Positions 20,940-45,219 of a stretch of DNA of 64,000 bases are shown here, one piece after another (position 1 is the stretch's first letter; every line of letters begins with the position of its first letter). Where the stretch lies: positions 9,524,446 to 9,588,445 of the forward strand of contig NW_023998464.1 of the NCBI RefSeq assembly GCF_014805625.2, read 5' to 3'. Below the pieces are notes generated by a model. The model searched no databases and was not told the origin of the DNA. It worked only from the letters and a program-made list of their open reading frames with translations. The position numbers and the translations under genes are program-made. The DNA is from Glossina fuscipes (Eukaryota > Arthropoda > Insecta > Diptera > Glossinidae).

Positions 20940-23615
20940 TGCACGCGTAATGATTAAAAGTGATAACGGCTTTTGAGCAAGATAAACAATATTACAAAGG
21001 CATTACTCATAATACATTTATTTATTTACTCGTTCTGCGACGTAACAAATTGTATTATATACCTTATTATTTCATATAACAGTGATTGGTAAATGAGATT
21101 CATCTCCAATCCAATATAAATTCTTTTTTTTTGACTTTTGTGAGATCTGCAATTAAAAGTTATAAAAAACATTTATTAAAACGTTGTGAGCAGTCGTGTA
21201 AAAGCGGTAAGCGTATTAAAAAATCAACTAAATCTATAGCCTATAAATTTTCTAACCATTTATTTCTACCAATTCACCAATTTTTCATGTTGTTAAATGT
21301 AGTTAAATGCGTTCTAATGTGAACAGAACTCAAATTATTCTATTAAAAAAAAATCTGTGTCTATATAACGATTGCAACCATATCGAACGAATATTGTCGA
21401 TACATCTTTGAGAATGTCGGCTCAAAGTGTATGCTTTTCACGTCGATGAAAGGTCCATAGACAAATGCAAATTTTCCGACGGGGCACTAAACTGGTTTAG
21501 TTTGCTAATGAACGTCAGATTAAAACGCCGTGTGATAAAATGTCAACAGGCAGCGATGAAGGGACGACGCCACTAGAATATGTTCTTTTGGACAAGTCCA
21601 CAATTACTTTGCTATTGCATGCTATTTTGCAGATGATGAATTTTTTCCGTCCACTACCCGAACGGTACATTTCCTTTATTTTCGAAATCGCAAACAAGGA
21701 GCAAAAAAAATCATACGCGTCTTAATTATCCCTTAATTTGTTTGCATTGCAAAATATAATATATAACTCAATTTTTCGCGGATTACAATTAATTTATATA
21801 TATAATTTTTAATGATCTACAAGTTGGCCTTGTTAAAAAAATACAGTTATCTTTGGGATATATAGGTTTCAAAAAATCTTTCCTACTTTCACCCTAGGTG
21901 CTCTTTCACATTTCTCTTCCTTTAAACGAAATAAAAACTAGTTTTAGTATCGATTTCATTGCAGTTAGGTAGATTTAATATTACTTGTATTGACTTTAAA
22001 CTTTATAACAAATTTAACTTCTATTTTTTTTAACTTTAATTTTAATTTTTAATGCTTAAATTTCACATTATCTCATTTTGCATTTATTTTGATATTGTTA
22101 TTGACTTTTCTTATCATTTGAACATTGCTATTATTATATTGATGTATAATTTTGTTTATATTTTTAGTTAATTATACATAAATGTTATTTACTATAACTT
22201 TACTGTTTGCTTGGGGATTGTTAATAAATTAACTATTAACGCAATCACATCAATGACGCTATAAATGTTGACGCGACTGATCTCCTGAGAAATCGCTTAT
22301 ATTAAGATAAAACTTTTTACGACACCTTCATAACCATCATCCAGCCATTATGATAAGGAAAATCTATTTTTATTATTTACAAACATATTTAAAAGTAAAT
22401 ACAATAATAATGAACGGAAAACAAGTTATATAAACTTTAAGACAATTCTTTGATACCCAATACACATAGTTTTTGCAGCTTTTTGCAATATGCGGGCGCA
22501 TCGTTGATCAGTTAGAACTTTCTTTTGAGCGTATGTAGAGGTATTTAAAGTTGTAAATATACGTGGCCGTCGGCAAGTAACACTTCTTTTTAATTTCGAT
22601 CTATGGCCGTCAACAAAATGTAAATATAAAAGTTGCAATTTTTGCAGCCGTCATCTTTCCGGCAGGCAAACAAGTATACAGTCGCCTCGAAATTTTGCTC
22701 TAAATATATTTATTTACTAATAAATATTTTTGCGTGCTCACGAAGGAAGAGCAATTTCTGTGTATTTTCATCTATGGGTGCTGGGCATAATTATTAAATT
22801 TGATGATCTTGACATTAAAATCATTGTTTTGGAATGAGTACAAGTAGAAAATCAAAAGAGTTTGTTTCTAGCATTAAACACAGAACGAAACGGAGAATTG
22901 AAAATTAGTTCAATTTTTTCATATATTTACATATTAATGTTAATGTCATATATTTTTTTAAAATTATTCGTATAATATGATAACTTATTTATTTATAATA
23001 TTTGCACACATATATAATTGCTTGATTAAAATCAAAATAACGAATCCTATGGTATATAACTTCTAATTTTTTTTACAACAAATCACAGTTAATTTTTTCC
23101 GGAACTGCTGTAAACCGGATGTAGTTGTCAAGCATGTGTAGAAACAATAAATTTGGCTACAGCGTTATGGTTTTTTCGAAGATGCCTAAAAAGGACTAAA
23201 AAATGTAGTTAACTAAAAAACGTATAAAAAAAAATATTTAGGAGGAAGGTTTCTTCTTGAACGGCGACTTCGAATAGAAAATATTAAAAACAAAATAAAA
23301 ACAACAAAGCAAGAATATTCTTGAGGAAAATAAATGTTTCCAAAAATTTTTACAAAGCGGTTGCAGCGAATAAAACCGACTGTTGACAAAAAATTCCTAA
23401 CGGAAAACAAATCGTGTAAAAAAAAGAAAAAACAATTTCGAATAAAAAAAATATTGAAAACAAATAAAATAAAAAATCACGAAAATTATAAAAGTGTTTC
23501 AATGGATAAAACGGTTGCCGCTAATGTTTTCTCTTTTCCAGACTTTGGTTTATACTATTGTCAAGGACTCGAGTTGTTTTCGTCGTCAGGTACCGATTTA
23601 TCCACACTGACAATT
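20940..23615. other. AT-rich intergenic DNA between Pect and the upstream features
   Basis: ORFs such as 21540-21725 (plus) and 22426-22638 (minus) show no domain, splice context or repeat match. This is the region downstream (3') of Pect. I see no convincing neighbouring gene. Confidence 0.4.
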
Positions 23616-23620
23616 GCATA

Positions 23621-35923
<12,303 letters not shown>

Positions 35924-35929
35924 GTTTTT

Positions 35930-36565
35930 TAGCAATAACTTTTCCTCTTAAAGAAAATGTATACGAATATGTCTATATATAGATATATATTTTATATAAA
36001 TTTAGAAAAATTTCCGCTCTTTTCCTATAGCACACACCACTAGTTTATAAAAATATATGTAAATATGTAATGTTGGACTACGCGACGTCGCAAGCTTTTT
36101 TTGACTTATGTATTCTTAATGAAAATTTCCTTTTTCAATATTTTTGTTCCAGTTGAGGAAAAAAATACGTGCGCTCACTTCAAGCGTTTTTTAATATATG
36201 TCGAAATATCCGAGTGTTAACAAAATGTTTTGTAGTTTTTTTTCATTTCGTATTCTTGATTTTCTGCTGAGTGGTTTAATGTCAATTATCTGGAACTTTT
36301 GGGATTTGCATTTTCTTTTCTCTTTTACAATTTTGTAAGAATACTTTAATGAGATAGTCTATCTTGCTTTTGCTTTGCACAAATGGAAATACATCTAACG
36401 AGAGAAGAGAACAAACTGCAACGGTGTTCCCAAATTTTATATTAACTGCTCAAAGATTGGCAAACGGGTTTTTAGAATCTTTGCTAAAAAGAAAGCATGA
36501 AAAGTGTATCGATTTTAGTTTTTATCGTAGGAATAACAAACATAAACAAATGGTACAACTTTTCA
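35930..36565. other. Pect 5' flank / probable promoter region
   Basis: Directly upstream of the Pect start codon on the minus strand. It includes an AT-rich 5' leader (35930-36060). No clear TATA or initiator could be assigned by eye. A plus-strand frame at 36364-36621 ends in a TTA microsatellite and is not supported as coding. Confidence 0.3.
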
Positions 36566-36569
36566 GATT

Positions 36570-36665
36570 TTTCTATTATTATTATTATTATTATTATTTT
36601 AATTTTAGACTAATGAATTGAATTCTTAGACTAAAAAAAAGGCATTGAGCACTAGCAACACAGGC
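36570..36665 (-). repeat. LINE/SINE 3'-end-like repeat with (AAT)n tail, copy 1
   Basis: Read on the minus strand: GAGCCGATAGCCTGTGTTGC, TAGTGCTCAATGCC, a T-run, AGTCTAAGAATTCAATTCAT, TAGTCTAAAATTA and then an (AAT)n run. The same sequence is at 39555-39645 (minus) and 45117-45215 (plus). A constant end followed by a variable (AAT)n tail is typical of 5'-truncated LINE or SINE insertions. No coding part is present. Confidence 0.7.
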
Positions 36666-36669
36666 TATC

Positions 36670-39545
36670 GGCTCTAAGATTTTTCTGATAATTCGTTGAT
36701 ATTTGAATTAAACGAAAACGACTTCTGCTCATTTTTTTGGTATTTAAAATGTGAAATATTTTCTCTTTTATTAATGAAAATAGAGCATTTCATATGATTT
36801 TTGTTCCTTCGTATCATTATTGACGCTACATTTTTCCAAGTCTTGAAGTTATTTCATTTTCTTGTCTACTGGACTAATGTTTTTTTCTTTTAATATTTTA
36901 TTATGTATTCCGTAATAATAAAAACTAATAAAATAAATTTTTCTGATTAGACAATGGGCTAGGTTTAAAAAGCGTATACTTTTTGTCGAGTGAAAAGACC
37001 CAAAGACCCCATTTAAAGGAATTAGTGGTCCAGAGCATACAATTTCTAATGGAATTTTCAATACAGCGGGGTGTAAATTGCTATGCATACTGCGATCCGA
37101 TTGGTAAAGTATGTAAAACAAAAATATTGGTCAAGCAAATAAGAGTTTTTCAATTTTTGCTTTATGAAACCATTGTTCCACTTCGTAGCAGCTATACATT
37201 GAAGACTTGCCAAAAAATACACCATAAATTGGATAAAATACTTACCTACTTTCTTTTATAGAAACATGGCTAAATGATTTCGTAATCATGTCTTCTTATC
37301 TTATCTTAATGCAAATCTTAACACACTTCTAAATATTATAAACAAAGTAGCACGTTATTCTGAATTTTACTTTTAAATCTTTATTGTTAATCTTAATTGT
37401 TTGACATTTTAAAAGATTCGGAAATGGAAAAAAACTAAATTGGATTCCGCTGTTCAGCTTTGGAAGTAAGATAGATTTGTTTACAAACGCAAGTTCGCAT
37501 GTCGGCTAGGTGAAATGTTCACAATTTATGAAATTAACAATTTTAACGTACACGTAATTGTTGAAGTAATTGATTACCTTAAGGTATTAAGTAGCTCCTT
37601 ATGTCTAATGATTACACATTAAACTTAAAACAATAGTGATTGATATGTTCCATAAAAAACAACAACAGAGTAAATGTAAATGTGTGATTAATTCATTTCA
37701 ATCGCACATATGTATATGTATATACGTAACCAATGAAATATAACAAAACTGTAATTGATAAAAAAAATCACGCCACTTTATTTTTATAATAAAAAGCATT
37801 TTTTTTTTTACTTTTAGAATTATTTATTCTTCGTATGTAGGACGCACACATAATATTAACCTTTAGTATATAAAGGACGAACTGAGGAAGTAGATTATTT
37901 AAATGATTAAACTTAGTGTGGAATTTTCTTAGTGGAATTTTCTATGAAAATGATCTGTTATGTTTAATATACTGTTGCCAGAAAGCAAAAAAAAAAAAAA
38001 ATAAATAAATGGTCAAACACATTTTCTTAAATGATTTTAGGATATTTGGAGAAGAACAACTTTTTTATTTTAAATAATTAAATCCGATTTTTAATGGTTT
38101 AGACCATTCTTTCTGAAGTGAAGGAAAACGAAATAATGATATAAATTCTTAGACTTAAAGAAAACATGGAGAATTAGAAACAAAGGCTCTCGACTTATTT
38201 TAGAAAAGAAAGTTAAATATATAAATATAAAAATGTATAAATTTTAAAGTTTTTCTTATATATATGTTTATATATTTAAACTTATTAGTTACGTCTCAAA
38301 ATTCAACTAATATCAACGAAGGCAATGGAAAGTGAGAAATATTTAGTCTTGCTAAGATCAGAGAAGAATAATACGAAGAAGATAATACGTATATGCTTTT
38401 AAGTACTCTACGAAGAAACCAAAAAAGAATAAAAAAGTTAATATATTATAACATTTATACATGTATATAAGGAAAAATAATTAATAGATAAGTTCAACCA
38501 CTAATTACTTTTTATAGCTACTTTCATGTTCATAGTTGTTCTGATTGCTTGTTCTACAAATCCTCTAATAAACATAATTTTAAGCGGTCACAAAGAACGT
38601 GCTTTATTCTAAGAATTTCCTTAAAATTGCAGATTGGAGAAGAGCACTGGTGAGAGTTAATACAGGAGTAGTAATGCTGATGATGTAGACTTGCTTCTAC
38701 AATTTTCTGTTTAGCTTTCCGTCCAATGTATATTTGGAGGTATACGATATCGTGCATCTTATAATCGTCTGCAAAAACGATTTATTGTAGAGTGGAAACG
38801 ATCACCACATCAAAAAAAAACCAATTGTTTTTAAATGAATCTCCATCAAAAACAACGTAATTCTTAGCGGTTCCGCTCGTATATACAAATTGATTTTTTT
38901 TTCATCTATTAGTTTTGCCAATACTTTCAATCTTATTAAATTTTGCATAAGGTATTATTAATTTTCCGTTCACATTTGCGTTTTGCGTTCATATCATCTA
39001 CAATAGGTTGTCATTTGGCATTGTATTTCGTATTCAGTTCTTCAATTTCCTTTTCCATATCCAAGTCCAATATTGTTCAGGCGTTGATTCAAATCGTCAA
39101 AGGTGAGCAATTTTAAAAAATCAAATTCAATGTAGGCGTGGCACCGTGTTTTGATTTCTCGCCAAAATCTGTTAGCTGCCTTTTTCCTTTACAAGGTTTA
39201 AAAAAAAAGAACCATGTGTGGAGAATGGAGAGAGCACGAAGTTGCTTTCGATAAATTGCAACGTTTCGATTCTGTTACGTGAGTGAGCATAAAGTAAATG
39301 AGGTATTAGAGTGTGTGAGAGTGTGAGCTCGCACTTCTGTTAAAGGGTCAGAAATGTAGGCTTCTGTTAAATGAGAATTATATTGGATTACATTTACATT
39401 GGACATTGAGTTGGATTGCTTTAAATCGAGCCTCACCAAACCCACATGTGCAAAATGAATCAAAAATTCCAAAATGCAATTAAACACATGTTGATGACAG
39501 TCGATATATTCTAAAAATCATATTTTAATTTTCATTTAATTTTCA
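36670..39545. other. Intergenic DNA, no gene recognised
   Basis: AT-rich. Short frames at 36849-37261 and 38554-38757 have no recognisable domain. A diverged stretch at about 38145-38195 (TTCTTAGACTTAAAGAAAAC) may be a further remnant of the (AAT)n-tailed repeat. Confidence 0.4.
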
Positions 39546-39549
39546 GAGA

Positions 39550-39645
39550 ATTTATTATTATTATTTTAATTTTAGACTAATGAATTGAATTCTTAGACTA
39601 AAAAAAAGACATTGAGCACTAGCAACACAGGCTGTCGGCTCATTC
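39550..39645 (-). repeat. LINE/SINE 3'-end-like repeat with (AAT)n tail, copy 2
   Basis: Almost identical to 36570-36665, with the same orientation and the same (TTA)n run on the plus strand. Differences are a few substitutions and a shorter microsatellite. Confidence 0.7.
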
Positions 39646-39766
39646 AGAGAATTTAATTTTATTCAAACTTAAAGACATCTGCTTCGAAAGTCATAAATTA
39701 TCAAAATTGAAAATATCAAGCAAATATCTGGTATTTATCAACAAATATCTGGTACTCAAAGCCAGG

Positions 39767-39926
39767 ATAGCCTTAATCGTCTAATTCGTAAATGAAGTTT
39801 CTGTTCAATCATTACCAAAATCCATTTAATGCAGTCCGGAATTTTGGTGTATACTTTTACCTTGTTGTCCGATCGCTGATAAAACGAGAGAATACCGGCC
39901 AATGTATAATAACGGCGTATCCTGAA
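39767..39926 (-). other. Unidentified exon-like coding segment
   Basis: On the minus strand a TTTAATTTCCTTCAG acceptor is followed by an open, protein-like frame of about 53 codons: RRYYTLAGILSFYQRSDNK, VKVYTKIPDCIKWILVM, IEQKLHLRIRRL, ending at a stop near 39768. Codon use and the mix of residues look like a conserved protein, not noise, but I do not recognise the family. It lies about 90 bases downstream of the AP-3 sigma remnant on the same strand. It may be another host-gene fragment or part of the same chimeric duplication. Confidence 0.35.
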
Positions 39927-40014
39927 GGAAATTAAATAAACATGTAAGTAATGCTTGTTTGCATCAAACTGCAGCTTCTTATATACTTTTCACATTCATT
40001 AGATGGATTGGTGC

Positions 40015-40296
40015 ATGATATGCTAGCTTCTTGTTTAACCAGCTTATTTTGCTACTCAATCCTTGCCATTATGTCGCTCATATTTGTTTGCAAAACTATC
40101 CCACCCATTACCAATTTGGAAAGTATATGATATACGCATTAGCGTGAAAAATTAAATCAAACCCACACACATTCTCAAAGCATTTATGCAAAGTCTCAAT
40201 AAATACTTGAATCAAATCCAAAATACCTAATTCACTCTCTGACGGATCAACACAGAAGACAAAATGTGGATTGGATCGAATGGTTTTAAGCACCAT
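40015..40296 (-). pseudogene. AP-3 complex sigma subunit fragment (orange-like)
   Basis: AP-3 sigma is the small chain of the adaptor that sorts cargo to lysosomes and pigment granules. The frame reads FVFCVDPSESELGILDLIQV and KCFENVCGFDLIFHANA. After a one-base deletion it continues YHILSKLVMGGIVLQTNMSD, IMARIE, an in-frame TAG, then QNKLVKQEASIS. The N-terminal part of the protein is absent (the sequence before FVFCVD is unrelated), and similarity stops after KQEASIS. Without the frameshift and stop this would match the C-terminal two-thirds of the family closely. I cannot tell whether it arose by a processed or a genomic duplication, since no intron falls inside the piece. Confidence 0.85.
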
Positions 40297-40299
40297 TCT

Positions 40300-41050
40300 T
40301 CATATTAAGTCTCAAATAAAAAAAATTATGTATGAACAAGGGCGACCTTGAAATATCCTGCATATCTATCTGGATATCAGAAGAGTGCCTTTGTGTTGCT
40401 GTATTCAACCTAATGGTCGAATTTTGAAATATTAAAAATGGATTATTTTGCGACCGTCTAATGCCTAATTTTTTAAAAAGTCATAACATGAAAACAAAAT
40501 ATAAAATGTCCGGACGGTGTACAAGCTCTTATTCTGTGTTGAATTTCTCGAGGTGAAACCTTCTCTGTGCACGATTGCTTTGTTACTTTTTCTTATTTAA
40601 CAGAGGAGAGAGATTTTTTGCTCACCGTTTTTCTTATTTATTAAAAGCAATAAATTGTTTTAGATTTTGTGTTCGGCTCGAAGCCCAGCTTTATAGCAAC
40701 AAGATTTACAGCAACAACCACACACACACACACAATACCAGCTTTACAGTTGCAAAATACATTAAATACATAAAATGTATAAAATATTACATTTCTACAC
40801 ATGTCAAGTGAATTTCATATTTCTTTAACATTTCCTAAGCCGAGTTGGTAAAATTTCTGCATTCGTTAGTTTATAACAATTTACTCTGTTTTGATGAAGG
40901 CGGATTAAGCATTTCATAGGAAGTAGGAAAAAGGATAACATAGTTGTGAATAAGAAATCAAATCTAATGCTTGAAATTCGACTTTTATATCTAATGTCGA
41001 AAATAGTTGTTTTATGTTTCCAGATAAAATTTCTTAATTTCTTCAATTTT
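40300..41050. other. Intergenic DNA
   Basis: No gene recognised. Includes a short (CA)n run near 40720. Confidence 0.4.
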
Positions 41051-41052
41051 AC

Positions 41053-41290
41053 AAGTTAGCCTAAAAGTAGACCGCCATAATTTTTTTTAAATTATCAAAT
41101 TAAACAAAACAGTAGCTAAATTTTTTGCTAATTTACAGAACGAACGTCATACTCTATGCTATTTACAGAGCGAACATAATACTCTGTGCTATTTACAGAA
41201 AGAACGTAATACTTTATGTTAATTGTAAAGTTGTCAGCAAAAGTCCCCCAATTTTATATTTTTTATTACTTGGCAACGGTATTTGTCCAA
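41053..41290 (+). repeat. Dispersed repeat, copy 3, with internal triplication
   Basis: Matches 7108-7215 closely. In this copy the terminal block (TTTACAGA(A/G)(C/A)GAAC(G/A)TAATAC plus CTCTATGCTA) is repeated three times at about 41137-41220, evidence for local slippage. Confidence 0.7.
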
Positions 41291-41378
41291 ACTAGAAAAC
41301 TAGTTATTTTTCGCATTCGCATTTCATTCACACTCGATACAGCACATCATCCCTGCAAACGGCAGCTGGATAATTTTT

Positions 41379-43560
41379 GTGTTTACCGGTGTTAGTGAAA
41401 CAAAGGAAAAAAAAAGAGCAGATAACGCAAACGTTTTAATTGCGCCTAGTAAACAGGCTATCGACAAGCCCTCTGATTTCAACTTGATTAAGCTTGGTAG
41501 AATTCTCTTAAACTTTTCGATTCTTCTTCAATGCGGCTGTGGGGCTGTGAATTTTTTATCCAAGCGTGTGTTGGTGATGGGTACCGAAAAAATTGAAATA
41601 TACGGTGGTATCCCACAAGGCAGTTGTTTAAGTCCTATTGTCTTCAATTTATGCGCAGCTTCTTTGCATGATCTTCAAGATGACAAGACTCATATTTTTC
41701 AATATGCAGATGATTTTCTAATTGTATCTGCAGACTCACCTTTTTCAGCAGCTGTCAATAAACTCTCGATGAAAGCGAACTTGTTTTTCGATGCACGCGC
41801 TGATCTTAATTTATATTTTAACCCCAGCAAGACAAACACTATTTATTTTGCCAAAGGTTCTAAACGTGAAATCAGACTTCCTATCAAAGGTTCCCAAGTT
41901 AATCAGGTAAAATCTCTTCGATTTGTTGGGAGAATTTGAAATGACAGCTTAACCCTTCGTGGGCATTATGAAAAGGCGTTCAAAGACTCATGACAAAAAA
42001 TCAGTCAGGCTTGCCTACTAAAAACGCTGTGACTGTGTATACAAATTTTTAGTCAGGTCCAAAATTGAATTTGCACATTCCACATGTTGCAATTTCCCAA
42101 AATATATTGAGAAACGTATACAAGCATTTGAAAATCGAACGTTAAAACGTTGTACTGGACTGACTCCCTCAACTCTTCAACATATTCTGAATGTCATATC
42201 TGGTGAATGGCCGGTTTCCGAAAGAGCCCTTCTTTGCACTGCCAAAGAGTTAATTAAAGTCAAGATGATAAATCCTTCCTTTTTTTCAGGAACTTATATC
42301 TCTCAGTGATACTGTCACTTGCAGCTATACTTTTTGCTAACAAAAAATTCGTCATATTTTTGATAAGTTAGATTCAATCCTCCCTTGAATTTCATTACCA
42401 GTAAATGCAGAGTCTTCATGAACATTCTCGAATCGATGTCATATCTGGTGAGTAACCCGTTTCCGAAGGTGCTCTTTTTTGCACTGCCAAAGAGTTAATT
42501 AAGATCAAGCTGATAAATCCTTCTTTTTTTTAAGAAGTTATATCTCTGTGACACTGTCTTCTTTGATAATATAGTCAATCTTTGTCATATCTTTGATAAT
42601 ATAGACTCAATTCCTCCCTTGAATTTCATTACCATCATATGCAGAGTCTTCATGAACACTCTTGAATCGATCTCTACCTCAACACAAAATGTCAACTTCT
42701 CTTGTATGAGGTTGTTATGCCAAGAAAAGCTCCTTTTTTTATTACAACAACGGCTACGATATATATGCATGACATAATGTATCTGGCTTCTCGGTCGTGA
42801 AACATCTATCTGAAACAGTACATCGAGTTAAAGTAGAAGAGGAACTTTCCTCGACTTTTATTGAGTTGTTCGCCATTCGACATGTTATTAAGGTTGCTAT
42901 CTCCGATGGTATCAGAAGGTTTGTTATTTTTTCTGACAGCAGGTCAGCTCTACTTCTAATAAATAAAAGAGATGCAGAGAATCAATATGTGGTTGATATT
43001 CATAAGATGTTGCACGGATCTCAAGTGGATGACTGTCACCTCGTTTGGGTATCTGGTCACTGCGGCTTTTTTTTAAATGTAAAAGCCGACTTTCATGCAG
43101 GGAGAGCTCGTGTTGATGGGACAATTTTGTCCATCAAATACACTCCCAATGAAGCAATTCGGGCAATTCGCACCCACATCCTTCAACAGCTAAACGACGA
43201 ATTTAAAGAAATAGCGGGCGTTAAATCCAATCGCCTTTTCTATAAATTAAATCCCACATTTCAATTCAAACACTTTTATGTATCTTCTTTTAATTCCTGG
43301 GAAATCAAAATTCTTTATAGACTCATGAGTGGTCACACAAAGTTTATTTAAAATTGATTCGTGCTTTACCATGTGATTTTTGTGAAGTGTGGAATGTTGT
43401 TGAGTCTGCCGAGCATCTAATCTTCAGATGACACAGGCTTGATGGCATTAGAGATTCCTTTAGCTTCTTCAAGTTATATGACTGTCTCCTCGATCTATTT
43501 GCAGCAAAAAATGTACGTCATCTCGGGGAACTAACTTGCTTTATTAGAAAAGCTAATTTA
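41379..43560 (+). mobile_element. I-type non-LTR retrotransposon, 5'-truncated, RT plus RNase H
   Basis: RT part (41379-41939): GGIPQGSCLSPIVFN, motif D-like LYFNPSKTN and catalytic YADD in FQYADDFLIV. Thumb: KIEFAHSTCC and LTPSTLQHIL near 42060-42200. RNase H part (42797-43351): FSDSRSALLLIN with a catalytic Asp, and VWVSGHCGFFLNVKADFHAG, the usual W...GH.G...N..AD block. It then reads the C-terminal KSNRLFYKLNP region. A tandem duplication (42193-42671), frameshifts near 41940 and stops make it inactive. The RT plus RNase H layout fits the I clade; the endonuclease and ORF1 are missing. Confidence 0.85.
42193..42671 (+). repeat. Tandem duplication inside the I-type LINE
   Basis: Left unit 42193-42437 and right unit 42438-42671 both start GTCATATCTGGTGA and end TGAA(C)--CTCGAATCGAT or CTTGAATCGAT. 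They share GCACTGCCAAAGAGTTAATT and CCCTTGAATTTCATTACCA. They are diverged from each other by many substitutions and small indels, so the duplication is old. Confidence 0.85.
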
Positions 43561-43564
43561 TCCT

Positions 43565-45110
43565 TTTAGAATTTTTTTTCCTCTTCTTTCCTTTTTTTCT
43601 TTCGTTTTTGCGTTCAATCATCTTCTATTACCATAGCATTCCTTTTCGTTTGCAGCCAAAGTTTGCAACACTGTTTGACTTTCAAGAACTTAACAAGCAC
43701 AATTACACACACGTACACAATTACACTTAATATGCTGGCTCCAGTTATAACGGGCGCTTTTTTTTGTTACTTTTTGTACATAATTGTGACCAAAAATTAC
43801 GACAGTTTATTATCTGGACATATAAGCCACAAATCTATTGGCTTAGTCCATCTCTATTCAACATACCAAAAAAAAAAAAAAAAAAAAGTTTTTCTCGTAA
43901 AATAAGAGAAGCCTCTCATTGCATCTGAGTGTCTTTGGATTAAAGCCTGAAGTGAAGTATTAGTGACGTCATGCGTGACAATTCTAAAGAGGAAGAATAT
44001 AGCTCTACACATAGCATCATGCCGAAGCTTATATATATATAAATATATATTTACCAGAGTTTGCAAATAGTTCTGAATTATTGAATGAATCAATGATGTT
44101 TCTTTTTACCACTTGCGCTGCTGCTATGCAATTTATTAACATTAATATTTATCGAACAAATTGGTGACTTCCACAATCAAACATAAACAATATCCTGATA
44201 AGGTTTTCATAAAATATTTGTGTGAAGAGAATATAGGAATATAATAATAGTATAACGAACTTATCCACTCAATGTTTGCTGCTTACTCTCCCATAAACTT
44301 ATCGATGAATGCTCAGTGGAGAGAATTTTTAAATGGCTTATCTAATTTGAATTTCGAAACGTCGGATAACCAATTTAAGTTTTATTTAATAACCTTCTTT
44401 TCTCAGATATCAGAGCAAGAAAAGTATTGTTACGATTGTGATAAGTTTACTGTTTTTTAATCTCCAAATTTTTAAAAGAAAGTCTGTACCTGCTCAAACA
44501 GCACCACAATTGATTATGAGCTCGTGAATATCACCGGCTGTGGCGTATATGTAAATTCCTGATCGAAGATATTATATTAGCCACGCTGGTCTTCTGTGTT
44601 GTTGTGATGTACAACAATCAAAATAATTTATCCATTTTTTTGCTAATACGTCTGTAAGTTATAGATCAAAGCAGGAAGTAAGGACACATTTGTTTTAATT
44701 TTTTAATTTTTTTATTCTTATACTTTCAGGTTTGTTGTGTATTATTTAATTTTTGGTTTAAATTGGTTAAAAATTGAACCATTTTTGCGTTTCATTTGTG
44801 AGATAAGAGGAGCTTATTTCAATGCGTTACCATTGCATTGCTGCGCTGTTCAACGTAAGCCATACGTGATGAAATTGAACTACTACGCAATGATTTCAAT
44901 AATCGCTTGAAACAAGTAATTTTCACTTCTGTATTCAATGGTTATTATGCAGGATTTTTGCCTTGTTTCTTTGCCACGGCCATTCATTACAATATATGGT
45001 GGTGTATGCAACGTATAATATTGATATAATGAGATGAAAACTTTACTTTATTATCAAAGTACACAATAATAAACTCAAAATACTGAAATAATAGTTTATA
45101 TGAATTTTAA
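43565..45110. other. Intergenic DNA downstream of the I-type LINE
   Basis: T-rich stretch at 43570-43610, a 20-base-plus A-run at 43868 and AT-rich sequence beyond. No gene recognised; the frames at 43663-43905 and 44272-44460 have no domain. Confidence 0.4.
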
Positions 45111-45116
45111 TTTTTT

Positions 45117-45215
45117 GGTTAGCGCCGATAGCCTGTGCTGCTAGTACTCAATGTCTTCTTTTTTTTAGTCTAAGAATTTATTTCATTAGTCTAAAATTAT
45201 AATAATAATAACAAT
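45117..45215 (+). repeat. LINE/SINE 3'-end-like repeat with (AAT)n tail, copy 3
   Basis: Plus-strand copy of the unit at 36570-36665: GCCGATAGCCTGTGCTGCTA, GTACTCAATGTCTTC, T-run, AGTCTAAGAATTTATTTCAT, TAGTCTAAAATTATAATAAT. It is the most diverged of the three. Confidence 0.7.
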
Positions 45216-45219
45216 AATA

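Noticed and set aside
43663..43905. 80-codon plus-strand ORF ending in poly-lysine
   Set aside because: The lysines come from an A-run; no domain and no homologous copy.
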